Shown: one piece after another, positions 42,610 through 57,284 of the stretch
Layout: each line of letters opens with the position of its first letter
Position numbering within the stretch: position 1 is the first letter of the stretch
Assembly: GCA_030704615.1 (NCBI GenBank)
Contig: CM060733.1
Location: 53,260,001 to 53,324,000 of the forward strand
DNA: 64,000 bases
From: Takakia lepidozioides
Taxonomy: Eukaryota > Streptophyta > Takakiopsida > Takakiales > Takakiaceae
Direction of reading: 5' to 3'
Program-made: the position numbers and the translations under genes
Notes under the pieces: generated by a model
Told to the model about the DNA's origin: nothing
The model's database searches: none
What the model saw: the letters and a program-made list of their open reading frames with translations, nothing else

Positions 42610-45000
42610 TATATGTGCCCGAGTGAATACCATCTACTTGAATGCAGAAGAGAAGAGATGAGCTGAAAATTCGTTCAGCATCTGACAAAGACTGTAAAGA
42701 ATCATTCTGGACATCAAATATACTGGTTCATACAACGTCGACATGAGTAGGGTTGCTGATCACAAATCCAATTTAAACCTGAAAGGCGTTCAGAACATCG
42801 AAATTGAGAGAACTCGTTGAAAGATAGAAATACGGAGCAAGATCTGATATAGTGCAAGCTGAATGCTGCCTTAGATTCGATCAAACACAAATCTGTAAAG
42901 GTCTGGTAAATCCGTGGGATTCTCAATATCATACATAACCGAGATCGAAATTGAGGTATCTATTTACGAATTGAGTCCCACTCTTTTGAGATTTGGAAGG
43001 AAAATGTATGCATATGAAGCCACTTGATCAAGGCAAGTAAGCTCACACGAGGAATGAACCCCATATGAAGAAAGGGCACAGGAGGCAGGCAAAAAGAAGA
43101 AGAAGACAACGAGAAGAAGGAGAGAAGAAGAAGCTATGGCGGCGGCTCTTCATCAACTAAATCTGTTTAATTTTTCGTTATATATTTCTAAGAAAAAACG
43201 TATAATATAAATTACTCGCACGTTCTCTAGTGACAGGTGGAAGGCAGCATGTGGATCCTGGCCCACGTCATCTTATTCTGTCTAATCAGCAGATGGACGG
43301 ATGATTATCCGTTCGTCAACAGATTCTTCTCATTCATCGTAATCCCACAGCTAATCCGTGATTTTTATTTTTACTCTTACTTTGATTTGACATATTTATG
43401 GGGTTTGGATTTGTTCGACGGGTGAATTTACGAGTTCTCGTGCGACAATTTAATTGGACGAATAGTGGGATAAATGACTTTCAACCAATGAGAAGCTCGG
43501 ATTGCGAGAATGTTCCGGCGAGGGGCCAATGGATGAACTCGGAATATAAATGGTCGATGGATGGACGAATGGGATGAGGCGACATGAGCCCCTACTCACA
43601 CCTCAAATCTTTGTCCCTCTTTGCTTCCACTTGTGGCCTCGCTACACGTGTCTTCCTGCCAGCGCCTGGTAAAAGTGTGCTCGACTTAGGTTTAGGCTGC
43701 CAGTAGTTAGTAACAGGCTGGTAATTAGTTTAATACTTACCAGTCTAGTGTGTTAGTAGTTAGTATAACTCAGTCGAGAGCATTTTTGTTCATTTCCTTT
43801 TCTTTTGGAAAGCAATTAGCTTAATTTTTAATTTCTAGTTATTTAAGATTAATTAGCTCAATTAATTTTGATAATGTAAAAGGACTGGGTTCGTCCCCCA
43901 CCATTGTTGGTGTGTTTGCTTCATGGCCCCACGGAGTTTTATTTTTTCCCCATAATCAATAAAAGTTTTTCTGAGGGCTACTTCCCGTCTTTAAGGAAAA
44001 AAACAAAAACAAAAAAAGGAATTTGTGGGTTTGATAGTAACAATGCAGCAAGCAAACGAACTTACAACCTAGATTCCGATCTTGCCTAAAATTGAATAAA
44101 AAGTCAGGCTAGGAGTGGTACCTCAGTAATCTGCCTTATGGCTAATTGTAAGGTTATTTTTTCCTTACCTTTTAAATAAATTCGCCAGGGCTACAATCCC
44201 CCCAGTTTTATTTTTTTTTGAAAAAGAAAAAGAAAAAGACGAAGTGTTCTCTCTTAGTTTTACTATCTCAAGAGAAGGTGGGACAAAGCCTTTTTAGTTT
44301 TCTCTTGAAGACAGGGAACAGAGGTTCAGTTTTAGTTTCTTCATCAAACATCTATTAGCCTTACGCCGACTCGGAGATACTGCTACTTCATCTCCCTCTC
44401 TTTATCCGTAGTCATGTCACAATCCAGAATGTTGATCGCATTGATATGCAGGCCGGGGGATGTTATTCTTTTTTCTTTTCTTTTTTAATAATGTAGTTAT
44501 TATTTCATAGTCATTCGTACAGTGTTCTTTTTCCTGAAATTCTTGAGGAAAGGGTAGGAAGCCCTTGAGAGCTTTATTTAGAATTATTGACGGGAAAAAA
44601 ATAAAAATAAAAAGACTAAAATAAAAAATAAAAATAACAGTGTATTGGTGGTATGAAAATTTCATGAAATATCAACAGTATTTCTTCAAATTTTAGATCA
44701 ATTATAAAACCATATCTTCCAAGTTTGACATTTGTTTCTTTTTTTTAATTAATAAATTATATTTTATCATCTACAAAAATAATGGAAATTTTGCATAGCC
44801 TTCATTTTTTATTGTTTTTATTTTTTCGATTTGTAGTTATCATTGCGCTAATCAAGTTTCCTTGGAAACTAAAAAACTTAAAAAAAGTTTAAGTTAGGTT
44901 TAAGAAGGTAGGGGAAAAAGGAGAGTGTGAAACTGGAACGGGACGTGAAAAGTAGAAAGTGAAGGACGTGGAGTTACATGAAGCGAAGCCCTGCGTTCTG
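42610..45000. other. AT-rich intergenic DNA
   Basis: No supported gene. It contains purine-rich GAAGAAGAAG runs near 43090-43130 and several poly-A or poly-T runs between 43990 and 44880. Open frames here are short and of low complexity. Confidence 0.6.
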
Positions 45001-45056
45001 AGCAAAAGAGAGCGAGCGAGAGAGCGAGCGAGAGAGAGGGAGGGAAGGCGAGCGAG
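45000..45056 (+). promoter_or_regulatory. GA/GC-rich tract in the presumed 5' UTR of the ATX-like gene
   Basis: Tandem GAGCGAGC and GAGAGA units, followed by GGGAGGGAAGGCGAGCGAGGG. It lies about 560 bp before the first ATG. Such GA/CT microsatellites are common in plant 5' UTRs and core promoters. There is no clear TATA box next to it. Confidence 0.4.
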
Positions 45057-48000
45057 GGCAGGAGCGCGTGCATCCAAACCTCGCTTGCTGCGGCCCACTC
45101 TCGCCGCTGCTGCTCATCGCGCTTGCTCGCCTTATTTTTTTCTTTCAGGAGACTGTTTTTGTGCCATCTCTTGAGCAATAGTCTTCGTGGTTTTGTGTTG
45201 TGTATGAGAGGGTGTCGGGAGGGGCAAGTAGGCCGCTCTAGTGCACTGGTGTTGTTGTAGCGAGCGGAATTTCGTGCTTTCTTTCTTCTCCTCTGCATTA
45301 TACATCACAGGTGCTATCTTCTTTCTGATCGCGCTCGTCTGTATACGAAAGCTTATCTTGTTCGCGATTTTGATTGAGCGAGAGGCAATTGTTTCTCACT
45401 CGGCTTGTTCTTGTTGTGAAATGTGTGATGGTGTGTCTCGCCTTTTCACTTCGTTTCTGAGTCCTAAGTGTTTGAAAGAGCTGAAGAAGTCGTCTAGGTG
45501 ACGCCAAGGGTTGCTTGAGGATAAGTGCTGCATAATACAAATTGTTTGGAGTGCCCCAGAATGCTAAAGTCGTGACCTCTAGCTCTTCCAGGAGGTCCGA
45601 GCGGTTGCCAAAGTTTGTCTGTCTGTGAGAGTGAACCCGAAGATGCGTGGATTTTGATGGAGGAGAGTGGCACAAGTGACCCCACGGATTGTGATGCAAA
45701 CTTGGCAGGCAGTAGGTCAGGAGTGATGCAGAACTCTTTTGTGACCACGGGTGCCACTGCTACCGACTCCAGCAACCCGCGGATGCAGCCAAGTACTGTG
45801 CCTTCGCAAATTTGCGAGACATGGCCCCCATCTCAATTCCAGGCCTTCCATATGTTACGGGAACAGATGGGGCCCCGTTTTCATCTCATGAGGGAGCCTT
45901 GTCTCCCTCACTCATTGATTGCGGGGCTCCAGCAGCACCCGCAACAACAACAATTGACAGCGCACCAGTCTGCAGCTGTGAAACGAAGCCAGCGCAAAGC
46001 GAAGATGCTAGAGAAACAAAAGGCGTCAAACAGAGCTTCATCAAAAAGGAGCCCGAAGGTCACGAAAGACTCCAAGGATCCAGAGTCTCAGGCGCCCACC
46101 CTGGAGACCTCCAACCAGCTCCCAGCTCGCCGACAACCACAAACGGAGGGAAAATCGTCTGGACCGCCAGTAATGGAAAATTCGCAATCCAGCGTCCTTC
46201 GCTCACCATTCTCGCCCCCTCCTTTTAAGAATTTCCAGTTTGCAAAAGGTATGACCATTTTGTAACTCCGTATGTGTAGAGTAATCTAGCTGAGCAAATT
46301 TTAAATGCTTTGGTAGGGGGATAGCGCAGCTCTAATCCTCCTTCGCGATCTTGAAGCAAGCGCACATGCGGCTGGCTAGGGCGCTCCAAGTTGAGCCTTG
46401 CTGCACGCACTTGTTCAATGCCAAACACTTCGGAATTTACTGACGTGGGCGTACTTTTCCCGATGCCTTTGATTCGCAATTGGATGTTGCTGAGGTTTCA
46501 TTGTATATTGTGACCACCGCATTGCAACTCATACGTGTACGTGCTCATGGCTTTGTACCCCCATTCGATGACACAGGAGTTAAAAAAAAGCATAGAGAAG
46601 CTGAGCATTCAAGTTTGCTTGGAGTTTGTGAACCTTTGCGACGTTCCTTCTCGTCAGGAGCAGAAATGGCAGTTGTGGGCAATCCATCAGGGCATTTACG
46701 ACAGCAATATTCCGTGCCATGCAACAAATTATCAGGGGTTCCTGGCCAAGAGCCGTCAGGATCGTCCCGCAAGTTGAAGGAGGCTGAGAGGCAGGATCTT
46801 ACTATGCACCATCTGAACTCTGTTGGACGATTGTCAGATGTCATGATCCGGCGAGAGAGCTACAGAAATTCTCCTCCAGCACTCGGTGAAAAAAATGCTG
46901 CATCTTTAGCGACAGCAGATCAGGCTGCACATTCTTTCCACAAATCGTTTGGTGAGAATTGCGCAGCTACCTCCACGGCAAGTTATGCTGATCTGCAAAG
47001 AAGATCAGTGGTGCCTGAGTTGCAAATGCCGTGTTCTAAGGAAATGGTGGATCACCAAAGTGGAGCTGGGCATACTAAGATGAACGGTTCTCTCCTTTTC
47101 AAACAGGAGTCTGTCCTAGGTTGAACCTGACCCCCTGTTTCTGCTAAGTTGTTTCCTCATTGTAATTTCAAAGTGGTACTTTGGAATTAGATGCCTTTGA
47201 AGGTATCCCTTTTGGCTCACCTGAGTCCTCAGAGGAGAAGCATGCAGTGTCCCTCAACTGCCCCTCTTCCCAAGCTTCCACACAGGCAGCTTCTGGATTT
47301 GATAACTCTTCAGCTGTTGTTGGGCTTGCGAAAAATTTCATCGATTCTTTAATTGGTAGCCCCACAACTAATCAAAAACTGTGGTTGATGTTCCGTATTG
47401 TATCAGGTGCCAACAGAATCTCTCAATCAGAAATGAGAAACACCTCGAAGCAAGCGCAGTCTGCAGACTCAGCAGCTTTGGATGACAGACCTAACTTGCA
47501 TGCTGCAAGCTTTGTCAAAGCAGAGAATCTGTTGGGCGTGCCAACACACACATTGAAGAGTTTTCATGAGAGAAAGGAAGCGAGGGAACAGTATGCAAAT
47601 GTTTCGTCTCCAAGCCGCAGTCATGGAGGCTCAGCGGTATGCCAGAATAGTTCTGAAGTCCTCTCCATGCTGGTCATGTATCATTTCTCCATGCAGAAAG
47701 TTACTGTGTTTTCTGGTAGACTGATCATCTGCTCCAGGTCAAGCACTAAGTTGTATTTAACGACTTATTTGAGGATACGTCTCCTGTACGAGAAGATGGT
47801 TCTTGTTCCAAAGTGATCACTTTCTAATGGAGCTCATTCTTCGGCTCTTGTGAATTCCCAACCCTTAAAGTTCCTTTTCCCTTTGCAACAATCTATCATA
47901 TATGGACACAAATGTGCATGTTTTATGATAGAAACCCCTTGCCAAAAATTTGGAAAATCTAGGAGACAGACAACAGGCATTTCTTGCCCTGAAAATGTTG

Positions 48001-49393
48001 CTACTGGTGGGACCCAGGGAGATGGAATTGCTTTGGCGGATGCTTTTGCAATAGATGAAGACCAAAATCTCCACAGTGGAAGCTCCCACCATAAGCTCTG
48101 TAATGCAGCTGTTGACAAGGGAGGAAAGGAGCTGCACGAGGGTCAAGAGATGGAGCCTGCACCGTTGACCCCTGACAAATGTGATATTGTTGATAAGGAT
48201 AGCATGGGTGTGAAAAATCTGTCAGCTGAGAGTAAAGCTGCTGCTGATATAGTGGATTCTGTTCCTCTGGTGGCATCACAACCTGCCATAGTTGCTGAAG
48301 ACATAGGCAAGCGGTTACCAGAATCCGAAAATGCAGGTCAGTTTTTTAAGGCTCTGCTTACTCAGTTATCAAGATCATGAGAAACCAAATATGAGTCCCT
48401 ATTGATTCCTCATCAAAGTTTGACGTCATGTAACCTTTATCTCAGGTCCTTCATCATATGCAGTTGAGAATAGCTGCAGGTAGTCAAGCTTTACCATCTG
48501 CATGGGCCATGAGGACAAAAGTAGTCGAAGACCTAAAATGACTAGGATTAGATTGATGTCATTGGTTTCTGGGACTGGCAACATCAGTCAGGATCACATG
48601 AGGATCCTGTTGGAAAAATCTCCTCACCTCCTCCCTTCATTTTCTTCCTTGGCTATCAACACAATTTCCCTCAGGTTTTGTTATGCTGCTTTTGGATTTT
48701 ACCATAGAGAATCAACTTCCACAAGACATACAAAGAAATTGGACAATGTTCGAGACGGGACTCACTAGCGATGTTGCCATGATTGCCCAATATGAGCTTT
48801 CTACTCTAGTGTGTAGTATTTTTCGCGATGTAAAGTTTTTACCATTGTGGTAATTGTGAATCAGCAGGTGTTTTGGAGGTGAGGGAGCTGTTAGGTGGGA
48901 AGAATAGGATCTCAGAATGCAGGTTGGATGTGACTGAGAGCTCGAAAGTGGTAAATTCTTGGGGGAAGTTTGAGGATGGTGGTGGTTTGAGCCAATTTCT
49001 TTTGGCCAAACCGCTCAAAGGCAATAATGTGCTTTCTGGAGGATTGGATGTACTGGTAGATGCCGCACAGGTAGCTCTAATTTTTATATCTGCCATTGTA
49101 AGATTTCAAAACTATGGAGGGTTGCAGAAGAGAGATATCCCTAAGTTGCATTATTTCGCCGTCATAGTACACCCTTAACAATTATTCTGACTACTAGTGT
49201 AGGCTTATGATAGCATATGCGATATAAACCTTGTCCATTCTTTAGTTGCAGTTCCAATGTCAATTTTATTTGTTGCAGAGATGGAGTTGTTTTTGTACTT
49301 CAGTGTTGGAGCTTACTTCTAATGCATGGAATGACTTGACAGTATGGTCTATTGTCATCCTTTTGCTGATAAATGTAATTACTGGTGGTGTAG

Positions 49394-50482
49394 GTCGCAT
49401 CGGGGTCCTCATTTGCAGCTCAAGATGAAAGGCCTGGAGCAGATGACCAGGCTGAGAGTTGTGATGGTGCCCAAAGGGGTCTGTCCTCTCCAAAGAGAAA
49501 GGGGTATGCAGTGAAAGGAGAGCAGGGCTTCCGTGAGAGACAGGTTGTGCGACGGCCTCGGAGCGTTCTAAAGAGGGACTGTGGGCCTGAGGGAGTGGAA
49601 AGTAAGTCAGGTGGACGTGCTCAGACAAGTGTTCCCGTTTCACCAGCAGCTTATTGCAAAGGGAGCCAGAAGCCCTGTTCCTCAAAGAGTAAACAGGGAG
49701 GGAACAAGAATGTGGTTCTTGACAGCCAGGATGCCAAAACTTCAGGTGTCTTGGCTGGATTGAAGGCATTGGCTGCATCAGAAAACATGAAGAAAATAGG
49801 TGGACCCAAGGTAGATAGAGATGGTGTGCCATCTTCCCCCAGTGTGTCAGACACTTGTAGTGGGCAACGGGATAGTAATGCAACTTCGAATGTCCAGAAG
49901 GAAACTGGGGCACTTGTGCGTTCTAAACGAGGGAGAACCCAGGCCTTGCCTTCACGGTTTCGTGATTCCGTCGTTGAGCCCCTTAGGAAGAAGAGTGGTA
50001 AGGAATTCAAACAGTCCCCTAATGGGCTAAAGCCTATCACAATGCTGACAAATCACAAGAAACGCCTTAAGCGCCCTTCTCAGGAAAGTGCCAATACCAT
50101 GGCAGATTCTGAGCAGTTGGGCAAGGAGCTAACTAGAGTTCAAGAAGAACGCATACTTCCTGAGTCTATGAATCGCCACACAAAGCGAGAAGATAGGGAC
50201 AGCAAAGGTTGTTATTTGCGTGAAAGTCAGGGAGAAATGGATATGGACGACATATCAGACACCGAAGCCAAAGGCAGCACCGCTGGCTTTGCAGCAGAGT
50301 TGCAGGATTTTTCCATGGGGGCAATTGTGTGGGCCAAATCCGGGAAGCGAAATGATCCAATGTGGCCTGCCAAGGTTATAGACCCAATTAAAGATGCTCC
50401 TGAGCTGGTGCGAAAGCTTTCCATGCCGAACCACCTCTGCGTCATGTTCTACGGGCCCTCTTTTTCAAAAGACAAAGAACGG
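49394..50482 (+). CDS. Large PWWP exon of the ATX-like gene
   Basis: A 363-codon exon, phase 0 at both ends. The first 270 residues are basic and Ser-rich, with possible nuclear signals (RRPRSVLKRD and NHKKRLKRPSQ). The last 75 hold the PWWP core (GAIVWAKSGKRNDPMWPAKV, then HLCVMFYGPSFSKDKER). The domain is completed in the exon at 51116 (DYALVKKGMLFPFDDG). PWWP domains bind methylated histone tails and DNA. There are no stops, so this part has been preserved better than the SET exons. Confidence 0.88.
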
Positions 50483-51884
50483 GTAGGATTTGCTTCTTAA
50501 TATTGAATGGTTTTCAATTTGTATCGTTGCTTGATGTTGTTCAACAGCAACTACTGCACATGACTTGACATGTCGGTTCATTGGGTTCATCTGAAGAATC
50601 TCGTGGTCCAACATCTATGGATAGGGGGTAGTGTCCCATTTGATCCTATTTCTACTCTTCTCTCTGGACGTTATGTGCTAAATCTGGGTGGGGTTCTTTT
50701 GTAAAGATTGGAATGAGCAAGGCTTCACGTGGGCAGGTACTGGGGCATGTAGAGGGACTACAAGTCACTGTGTAATCGCCTGGAAAAGTGGACTGTATTT
50801 CACTCAATCGGCCATGAAAAATCAGGGGGTTGGTGCTTTGAATGGAGTCATTCATGCAGACAGTAGTTAGTCCCTTGGTTTTATTGAAACTTTTCACAGA
50901 GCAACTATCCTTCCCCTCTGCCTGGAAGCCCACACGGCCGATTCCCCAAATCCCAGTGACCTTCAACAACGAGGACAGCCGTAATTTATGGCATAAAATG
51001 AACTGAATTATTTCTGATGCGTGTTGGCTTCCCACTGGTGCACATATACGTAGGAATAACAAACAGTCAATCATTTGCATGCTACACTATCTTGGGTCCG
51101 ATGGCTTTTTTGCAGGATTATGCTCTGGTGAAGAAAGGGATGTTGTTTCCATTTGATGACGGCTTGGAGAGGTATGATGTTCGAATTCCAATCCTTGAAA
51201 CAAGTAATTACATTTTTTGCTCAGTTCCTAAATGCCGACTTCTTTAACTGTTCAGTTAGTTACTGTTTTGGTGTCGATGGTGCCAGGTTCCAACAGCAAT
51301 CACATGTAACTAGGCCAAAGGATTTCAGGCAGGCCATTAACGAAGCAAAGTTAGCTGATTGCGGCTTTGAAGAGGGCCAGGGTTCTCTGAGGGCGAAGAT
51401 CAATCCTTCTGCAAAACTTACAATGTCTGTGGATGGAAGGGATGAAGCGGATGATGTCTGCCTCACCAACACTGATAAAAACGTGCCAAATACTTCAGAA
51501 AAGGTTTATAACTCATTTGTTGTATCCTGCACAAGAGATGGACACCAGTAGTGGCAAGTACTATCTTTACTGCACTAGAGCAGAAGCTAATGGATACTTC
51601 ATCAAGTAAGTTCCAGTTTCAGGTCCAGAATACTTCAATGGAAATTATCCTCGCAATTCCCTGAATGATCTACCATTGGTGTCATTGCAGGCAGCATTTA
51701 CGGGTGGCAAAGTGAAGCAGACATGCCCTGGGTGTGGAGTACAGGCACCCTTTGAAACATCCTCTGAGGAAAAGCCTCTTTGCAAGAATTGTGTTAAAGT
51801 AAGTCCCCACTTCCTGCAAGTCTAATCTATTCCTGTGACATACCCTGTGGTTTTACTTCATCCCATGGGTCCTCAGGGCCCCCT

Positions 51885-51962
51885 GTAGATGTTATGAAGT
51901 TCTGTCCTTTCTTTCCGTGGACGTTATACAGCACCATTTCATTTCATTTCTGTCTTTCATAC
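51885..51962 (+). repeat. LINE-type 3' tail in an ATX intron
   Basis: TGTAGATGTTATGAAGTTC and GTGGACGTTATACAGCACC are followed by CATTTCATTTCATTTC. The same pattern ends the LINE fragments at 57200 and 57620. Little or no coding sequence remains. Confidence 0.45.
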
Positions 51963-54900
51963 ACATTTCAAGGGTCAATGGGCCAGAGCCCCATATGAAA
52001 CACTTGATGTAGATGCAGCTTATTGCTACATGCTCTCACAAACTTCTTGTCTGCAACTGCACCTCTCTGTTCATGTCTCATCAGTTATATAAGAACAAAC
52101 AGTATTGTGGCGCATGCAAGAAAGTCTGGCTTCCCCGGGAGAAAAGCAGTTTTGTAAGTATCTCAGGCATTTTCGATGCTATAGTCATAGTTTTTTTCCT
52201 GTGCAAAAGTTGCAATTACGGAGTAGGGTGCATTCTGGCAAGCAGTGCATGCAGTAGAAAATTTAAGTCACTTTGATCGCGGTGGGCTCTTCAAGGTCAT
52301 CTGTTCAGCTGATTAGCTTCTTCTTGGTTTGGTCTCCAGGCACAGTGCGATAAATGTAAGCTATGGGTGCATGCTGCTTGTGACAAGCTCACCAGCAAGA
52401 AGCTCAAGGTGACACAATTTCTCCCGTTGTTAGCGTGTCATTTCAAATTACAGTTCTTAAGTATAAAACCACTTTCAAATGTGGGATGAAACAAGAAGTG
52501 AAGATGTACTTACCAAGAGAGGGTGAAAGAAGGAGGAAAGAACGTGAAATTTTATAACATCCACAAGAAACTCAAAGAGGTTATGGCGCACCAATGGACA
52601 AAATCCAAGCCCTCGCAAGAACCAGGTGACTGACTCGGTTTTTGGGTTCATTGACATTTGACCTGTGTGTTCCTAACAGGAGCTGGCTGATGGAGCCTCA
52701 TACAACTGCCCGGAGTGCAGAAAGCTGCAAGGCCTTGGAACTTCCCGTAAGCGCAAAATAGCTGACAGGTAAATAGATTTTCCAGGCTTTAATATGGACT
52801 CTGGGTTTTTGGAAAGTATTTAAAAGAGGTTAATCACTTCTTCAATGAGCTGGAAATGGCAGATGTTATTTCCTTAAGATTTGGTCACCGGAATGCCTCC
52901 AAATGTTTTTGTACCTCTGTGAGAGCAACAAAGTGAACAAGAAAGAAGCTGAATCACAATGCTTGATGCTTTGAGAGGGCCTCTCATTCAGCAGAGCACC
53001 AATTACAATGGATCAGAAAATGTTCACTCACCATTGTATATACAGAGTGGACATCTGAAATTCCGTGTTCCCAGCTGGGTCACTTACTATGCAGGGGAAG
53101 TCAGCCCTTCTTAATTTCCTAAGTGGGAGGCAGTTGAGACAGTCCTTTGGGTCCCAGCTCATTAAGGTTGTACAAGTAAATTAGGGCTGGGCTTCAGCTC
53201 ATTCTCTTTTCTCCACTATGGCCGGACTAATATGGAGAGGGAGAGAACTCAGTCACATAGTGTTGTAGCCTTCTAGCCTTCCTAACGAGCTCTGGCTGGC
53301 TTCTGTCATCCCCTACTCCTTCCTGCTCTGCATGGGCCTTGTTGATGTTTTCTGTTTTGTTTCAGGGAGACTCCACTATGTATGCGTGGTTCCATACTGT
53401 CCTAGCGTTTGCCCTCAGACTTGTGAAGGTGTATTGTGGCTATTTTGGGATGTAGTTGTTTTCCCTTCTTCTTTTAAAGGGCCGACTTTCACTTCATCTG
53501 CAGAAGAAATTTTACTTGGTCTGAGAGCGGGCATGCATAAGATGTTGCTTTCTTGTAGCCTGAGAGGTCTCTTTCTGTCGGAAGGTGGCTTAAGGTTTAA
53601 TTGATCACTCTCCTCTGGTCTTTCTGCACTTGGTGAGTTTCTCTGCTCATGGGCCCTGCGAGGGCCAGCATTCCCTGGCTTGGCAGGGTTGTATTGGAGA
53701 TCCTAGGGTTATAGTTTGTTTAAGGTACTTCCCCTTTTCTCCTCCCCCACCAAACGAGAAAGAGAGAAGGAAAATTCTGACCACAGGTGGGAAAGAAAGA
53801 CTACAACATCTCTTCAGAAATGACCAGAAATTATTATGTGGCAGGACCTCATTCATGATCTTACAATCAGCTAACTTACTTTGATTCCATCTTCTAAGAG
53901 TTTTTGGGTAATTTGGAATCTACTGTTGTGGGTGGGCAGGATGGGGGAAAGGTTGAGCTCTCATGTGGCTCCAGATCGTTTGGCTGTAGCTTGCTGTGGC
54001 ATGCAGGGGGAATATTTGCCAAAGTTTCATGAGTAAGCTACAATGTTCATTCAGTCCTTCAATTGATTCCCATCTGAATACTGTAACCTTTGAAGTTTTC
54101 CATAGAAAAGATTCGAGGCAGTAATTTTTTTGCGTTGCACATTACATGCAGATTTAGACATGTATATACATATGTATAATTATCATTTATAGAGACCCCC
54201 TTCATTCTCATGGCAGTGAGCTAAAATTGCTGTGTGCAAGAGGCTTTGCATTGCAAATGAAAGTTCCTCTTTTTTTTCCGTCTCTTTGGTGTAGGATTCT
54301 CTGCAAGTGTGAGGCATGTGGAGAAGAAGGAAAGTCAATGAAGCCTTCAGAGTGGGAAAGACACACAGGTTGCCGCAAGAGAAAGTGGAAGGAGAGCATC
54401 CGTGTGAAAAAAACAGATCAAGCCTTGGCAGTCTGGGTCAGGCAACTTTAAACTCTGGAATATTTTACTACTCCATGTGGTAACACTTTAATTCCAGGGG
54501 AACGTTGCTAGACGTTATGCTGCACAATCTATAGATAATTGATTAGATTTCTTTGATTTGACATACAATGCAGATTCAGCATATGCTGGATAGTGGAGCT
54601 GTTGGGCTTGCATATGAGGGACCAGATGTCAGCATACCTGCCAAGTTGCGGGAGCGAGCTTTGACCTTCAGTCTACAGGGTGAGATCTCTGTAAGCTCGG
54701 GAAGAACAAACAAGCTACTCTTGCACCTTTAGCAACCAGCTCAATATCTTGATGACTGTGTTTTAGTTATGCACATGGTCTGCTTTAGACTGCTTTATAA
54801 GCATTCATGCAAAGAAGGGCTCTGTGTCGTTTGAAGAGCTCCGTCTGCAGGACGCAGATGCGAATGCCAGGAATTGTCATTCTTGTCCCCAAAAACTTTG

Positions 54901-56739
54901 CAATCAGAGCCTATCAATGTCTGACTTTTCAACTATCCTTGTGTGCAGTGCCATACAAGCCAGTGGTGATGACCTGGACATTAGAGAAATGTGCAGTATG
55001 TGGCCAGGGGAAAGATGATGACTGCAACAAGATGATCATGTGCAACCGGTGATTCATCTTTATCCATCTTTTCTATACTTCTGTTCTCTAATAAATCACT
55101 CTCACTCTTTCCTTGGAGGGCTCGGAATTTCTGATCTAAGTAAAACCTGTCTTTATGGTATAGCTGTGATGATAGACCTCCTTTTCGAAATTGTTCATTA
55201 AATCTTGTGTGATTCCTGTGAATTGAATAATTGTCTGCATAAATCTTCCTCTCTTCTATTTGCAGAGATGGTGGCCCTTCAAGTTGCCATGTCCCAAAGG
55301 ATTGTTAGGCAGGAACTTATCGTGTCCCATTCATATCTGAACTGAGATCACTGACAATGTCTATATTTGGCTTCATTCAGGTGCCAAGTGGCAGTTCATG
55401 AAGAGTGTTATGGAGTAAAAGCATCAGAGAACAGTGGGTCATGGGTTTGCCGAGCCTGTGAAACCCTGGACATTGAGAGCGAATGCTGCCTCTGTCCTAT
55501 CAAAGGTGAGTGCTGCAGCGCTCTGTTTCTGTCATTTTGCTGAAGCAGAATCTAGCTGGTTTATCAGTGCATGGTAACTCCATAAGTTGTATGTTGTCTA
55601 CTATTAGGAGGATGGGTGCTTGTTAAAGTTGTTGTGATCAGAGTTGTGCAATTCATGGGTGCTTTGATGGTTAAAAAGTTGCATGACAATGGGGGAAATT
55701 GTGCAATCTATACCATAAACATACTTGTCAACTACATTGATGTGATCACAATCATACAGATGAACTCATAAAATTGTTCTGAGTATGTTGGAACAACATG
55801 AATTAGCATGCAACATGTCAGGGAATCTTTGGTAAGGGGCAAGACACCTCACATGCTATTGTTGTTTCTAAAAGACTAGCTTTCTATGTTGTTGGCAGGT
55901 GGTGCACTGAAGCCCACAACAATCAAGGGCTTATGGGTGCACATAACATGTGCATGGTGTGTGCCAGAGGTGACATTCAAGAACCCCCTGAAACTGGAAC
56001 CAGCTGACGGCCTCCTCAACATAGGAAGTTCGCGCTTTCGTCAGGTTGGTTGATACACAAGGACCGGATGCATGGTTGAAGTGTGGTCTTAGTTAGGTCT
56101 TACCCTTCTTTCTCTCGTTTCAGTTTTCACCAACTGCTACTGACAGAGTGACGAAGGGCAAGGCTGCCTCCATACGTTCACACTAAATGCAAACAATACA
56201 CCTGTGCCACCCACCCACCAAAAAGTGGCTCTTTGACTCAGTTGTCACCCCTGCCGCCAGTTACGTCTGTGAGTTTTGGGCCCCCGGTATCCCAGTTTCC
56301 TGGTAAGAAAAAAACCTGGAACCTCTGCAAGCATCTGTCCTCCAAGGAAGGCTCGGCGCCCAGAGGTACAACACCATCACAGATTTTATGTGTGGAATTC
56401 GCATGTGTACTGCTTCCAACCAAGGCCATCTTCCGGCTTACAATCTTTCTTACAAGGTTGCAAGCCCTACCACCCAAGTGGCTAACAGCCCAAGCCCTCG
56501 CAACCTGTATAAGACTCAAAAACGCTGGTTTGAAGACCTCCTGGTATGCTTGGGTGGCCAACTTTTTTGAGCGCCACAGACTCTGTTACTTCCCTATTGC
56601 CACAAGATACGGAGGGGGTGAAAATTTCGTCCAAGCAGGACGGCAACATGTGCATTAGACGAGAACTTATGGAACTTCACATCAGGTGAAACCAGCCACT
56701 CTTTCAACAAATCTGCAGTTCTAGTGGGAGACATTCTTC

Positions 56740-57205
56740 CATGACGATAGAATGTTATGGCCCGATTGCCTGTCTGCAGCTCTATCTCCCTCTCTGCATT
56801 GAGAGGTTTAGGGTGGGCTCCCAAGGTCTGCGGATAGAGACGAGTAGGTGGGACAACCTGCAATGTGAGGACCGCCTAAGCCCCGCTTGCACTGGAAATG
56901 ACAAAAAGTGAAGAATATTTCCTCCTTCACTGTCCTCTCTATCATGAGATCCATGGGAGATGCTATGGTCTATTCCAAAACACCCAATGTCTCACTGATG
57001 TCTTCCATTACAGGGATCAGAAATGCTTAGCAGCAAATCTGCATTAGGCGCTGACTCCTAGACAATCCCTTGAACAAAAGTTGTTTTTTGGGCCTTGAGG
57101 GTCCCTCACTCTTTCTTGTTTCATGCTTTCTCGTCCCATGAGCTCTTTGAGCATTCCGCAGATGTTATAAAGTGTCATGTCATTTCATTTCAATCATTTC
57201 TCTGT
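56740..57205 (+). mobile_element. LINE ORF2 C-terminus and 3' end, 5'-truncated
   Basis: The plus-strand translation, with shifts, contains RFRVGSQGLRIETSRWDNLQ followed by CEDRL, a Cys, and later FLLHCPLYYEIHG-like sequence. This is the zinc-binding region at the end of LINE reverse transcriptases. A 3' UTR follows with CCCATGAGCTCTTTGAGC and ATGTTATAAAGTGTCATG, then a CATTTCATTTC tail. It lies in the ATX intron between the two halves of the extended PHD finger. The 5' truncation is typical of LINE insertion. Confidence 0.75.
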
Positions 57206-57284
57206 TTTCTTTTGTCCCATAAGCTCTTTGAGCTTTCCACAGACATTATGAAGTTGGCGCAGGTAGGTGGTGGCCTAAAAAGAA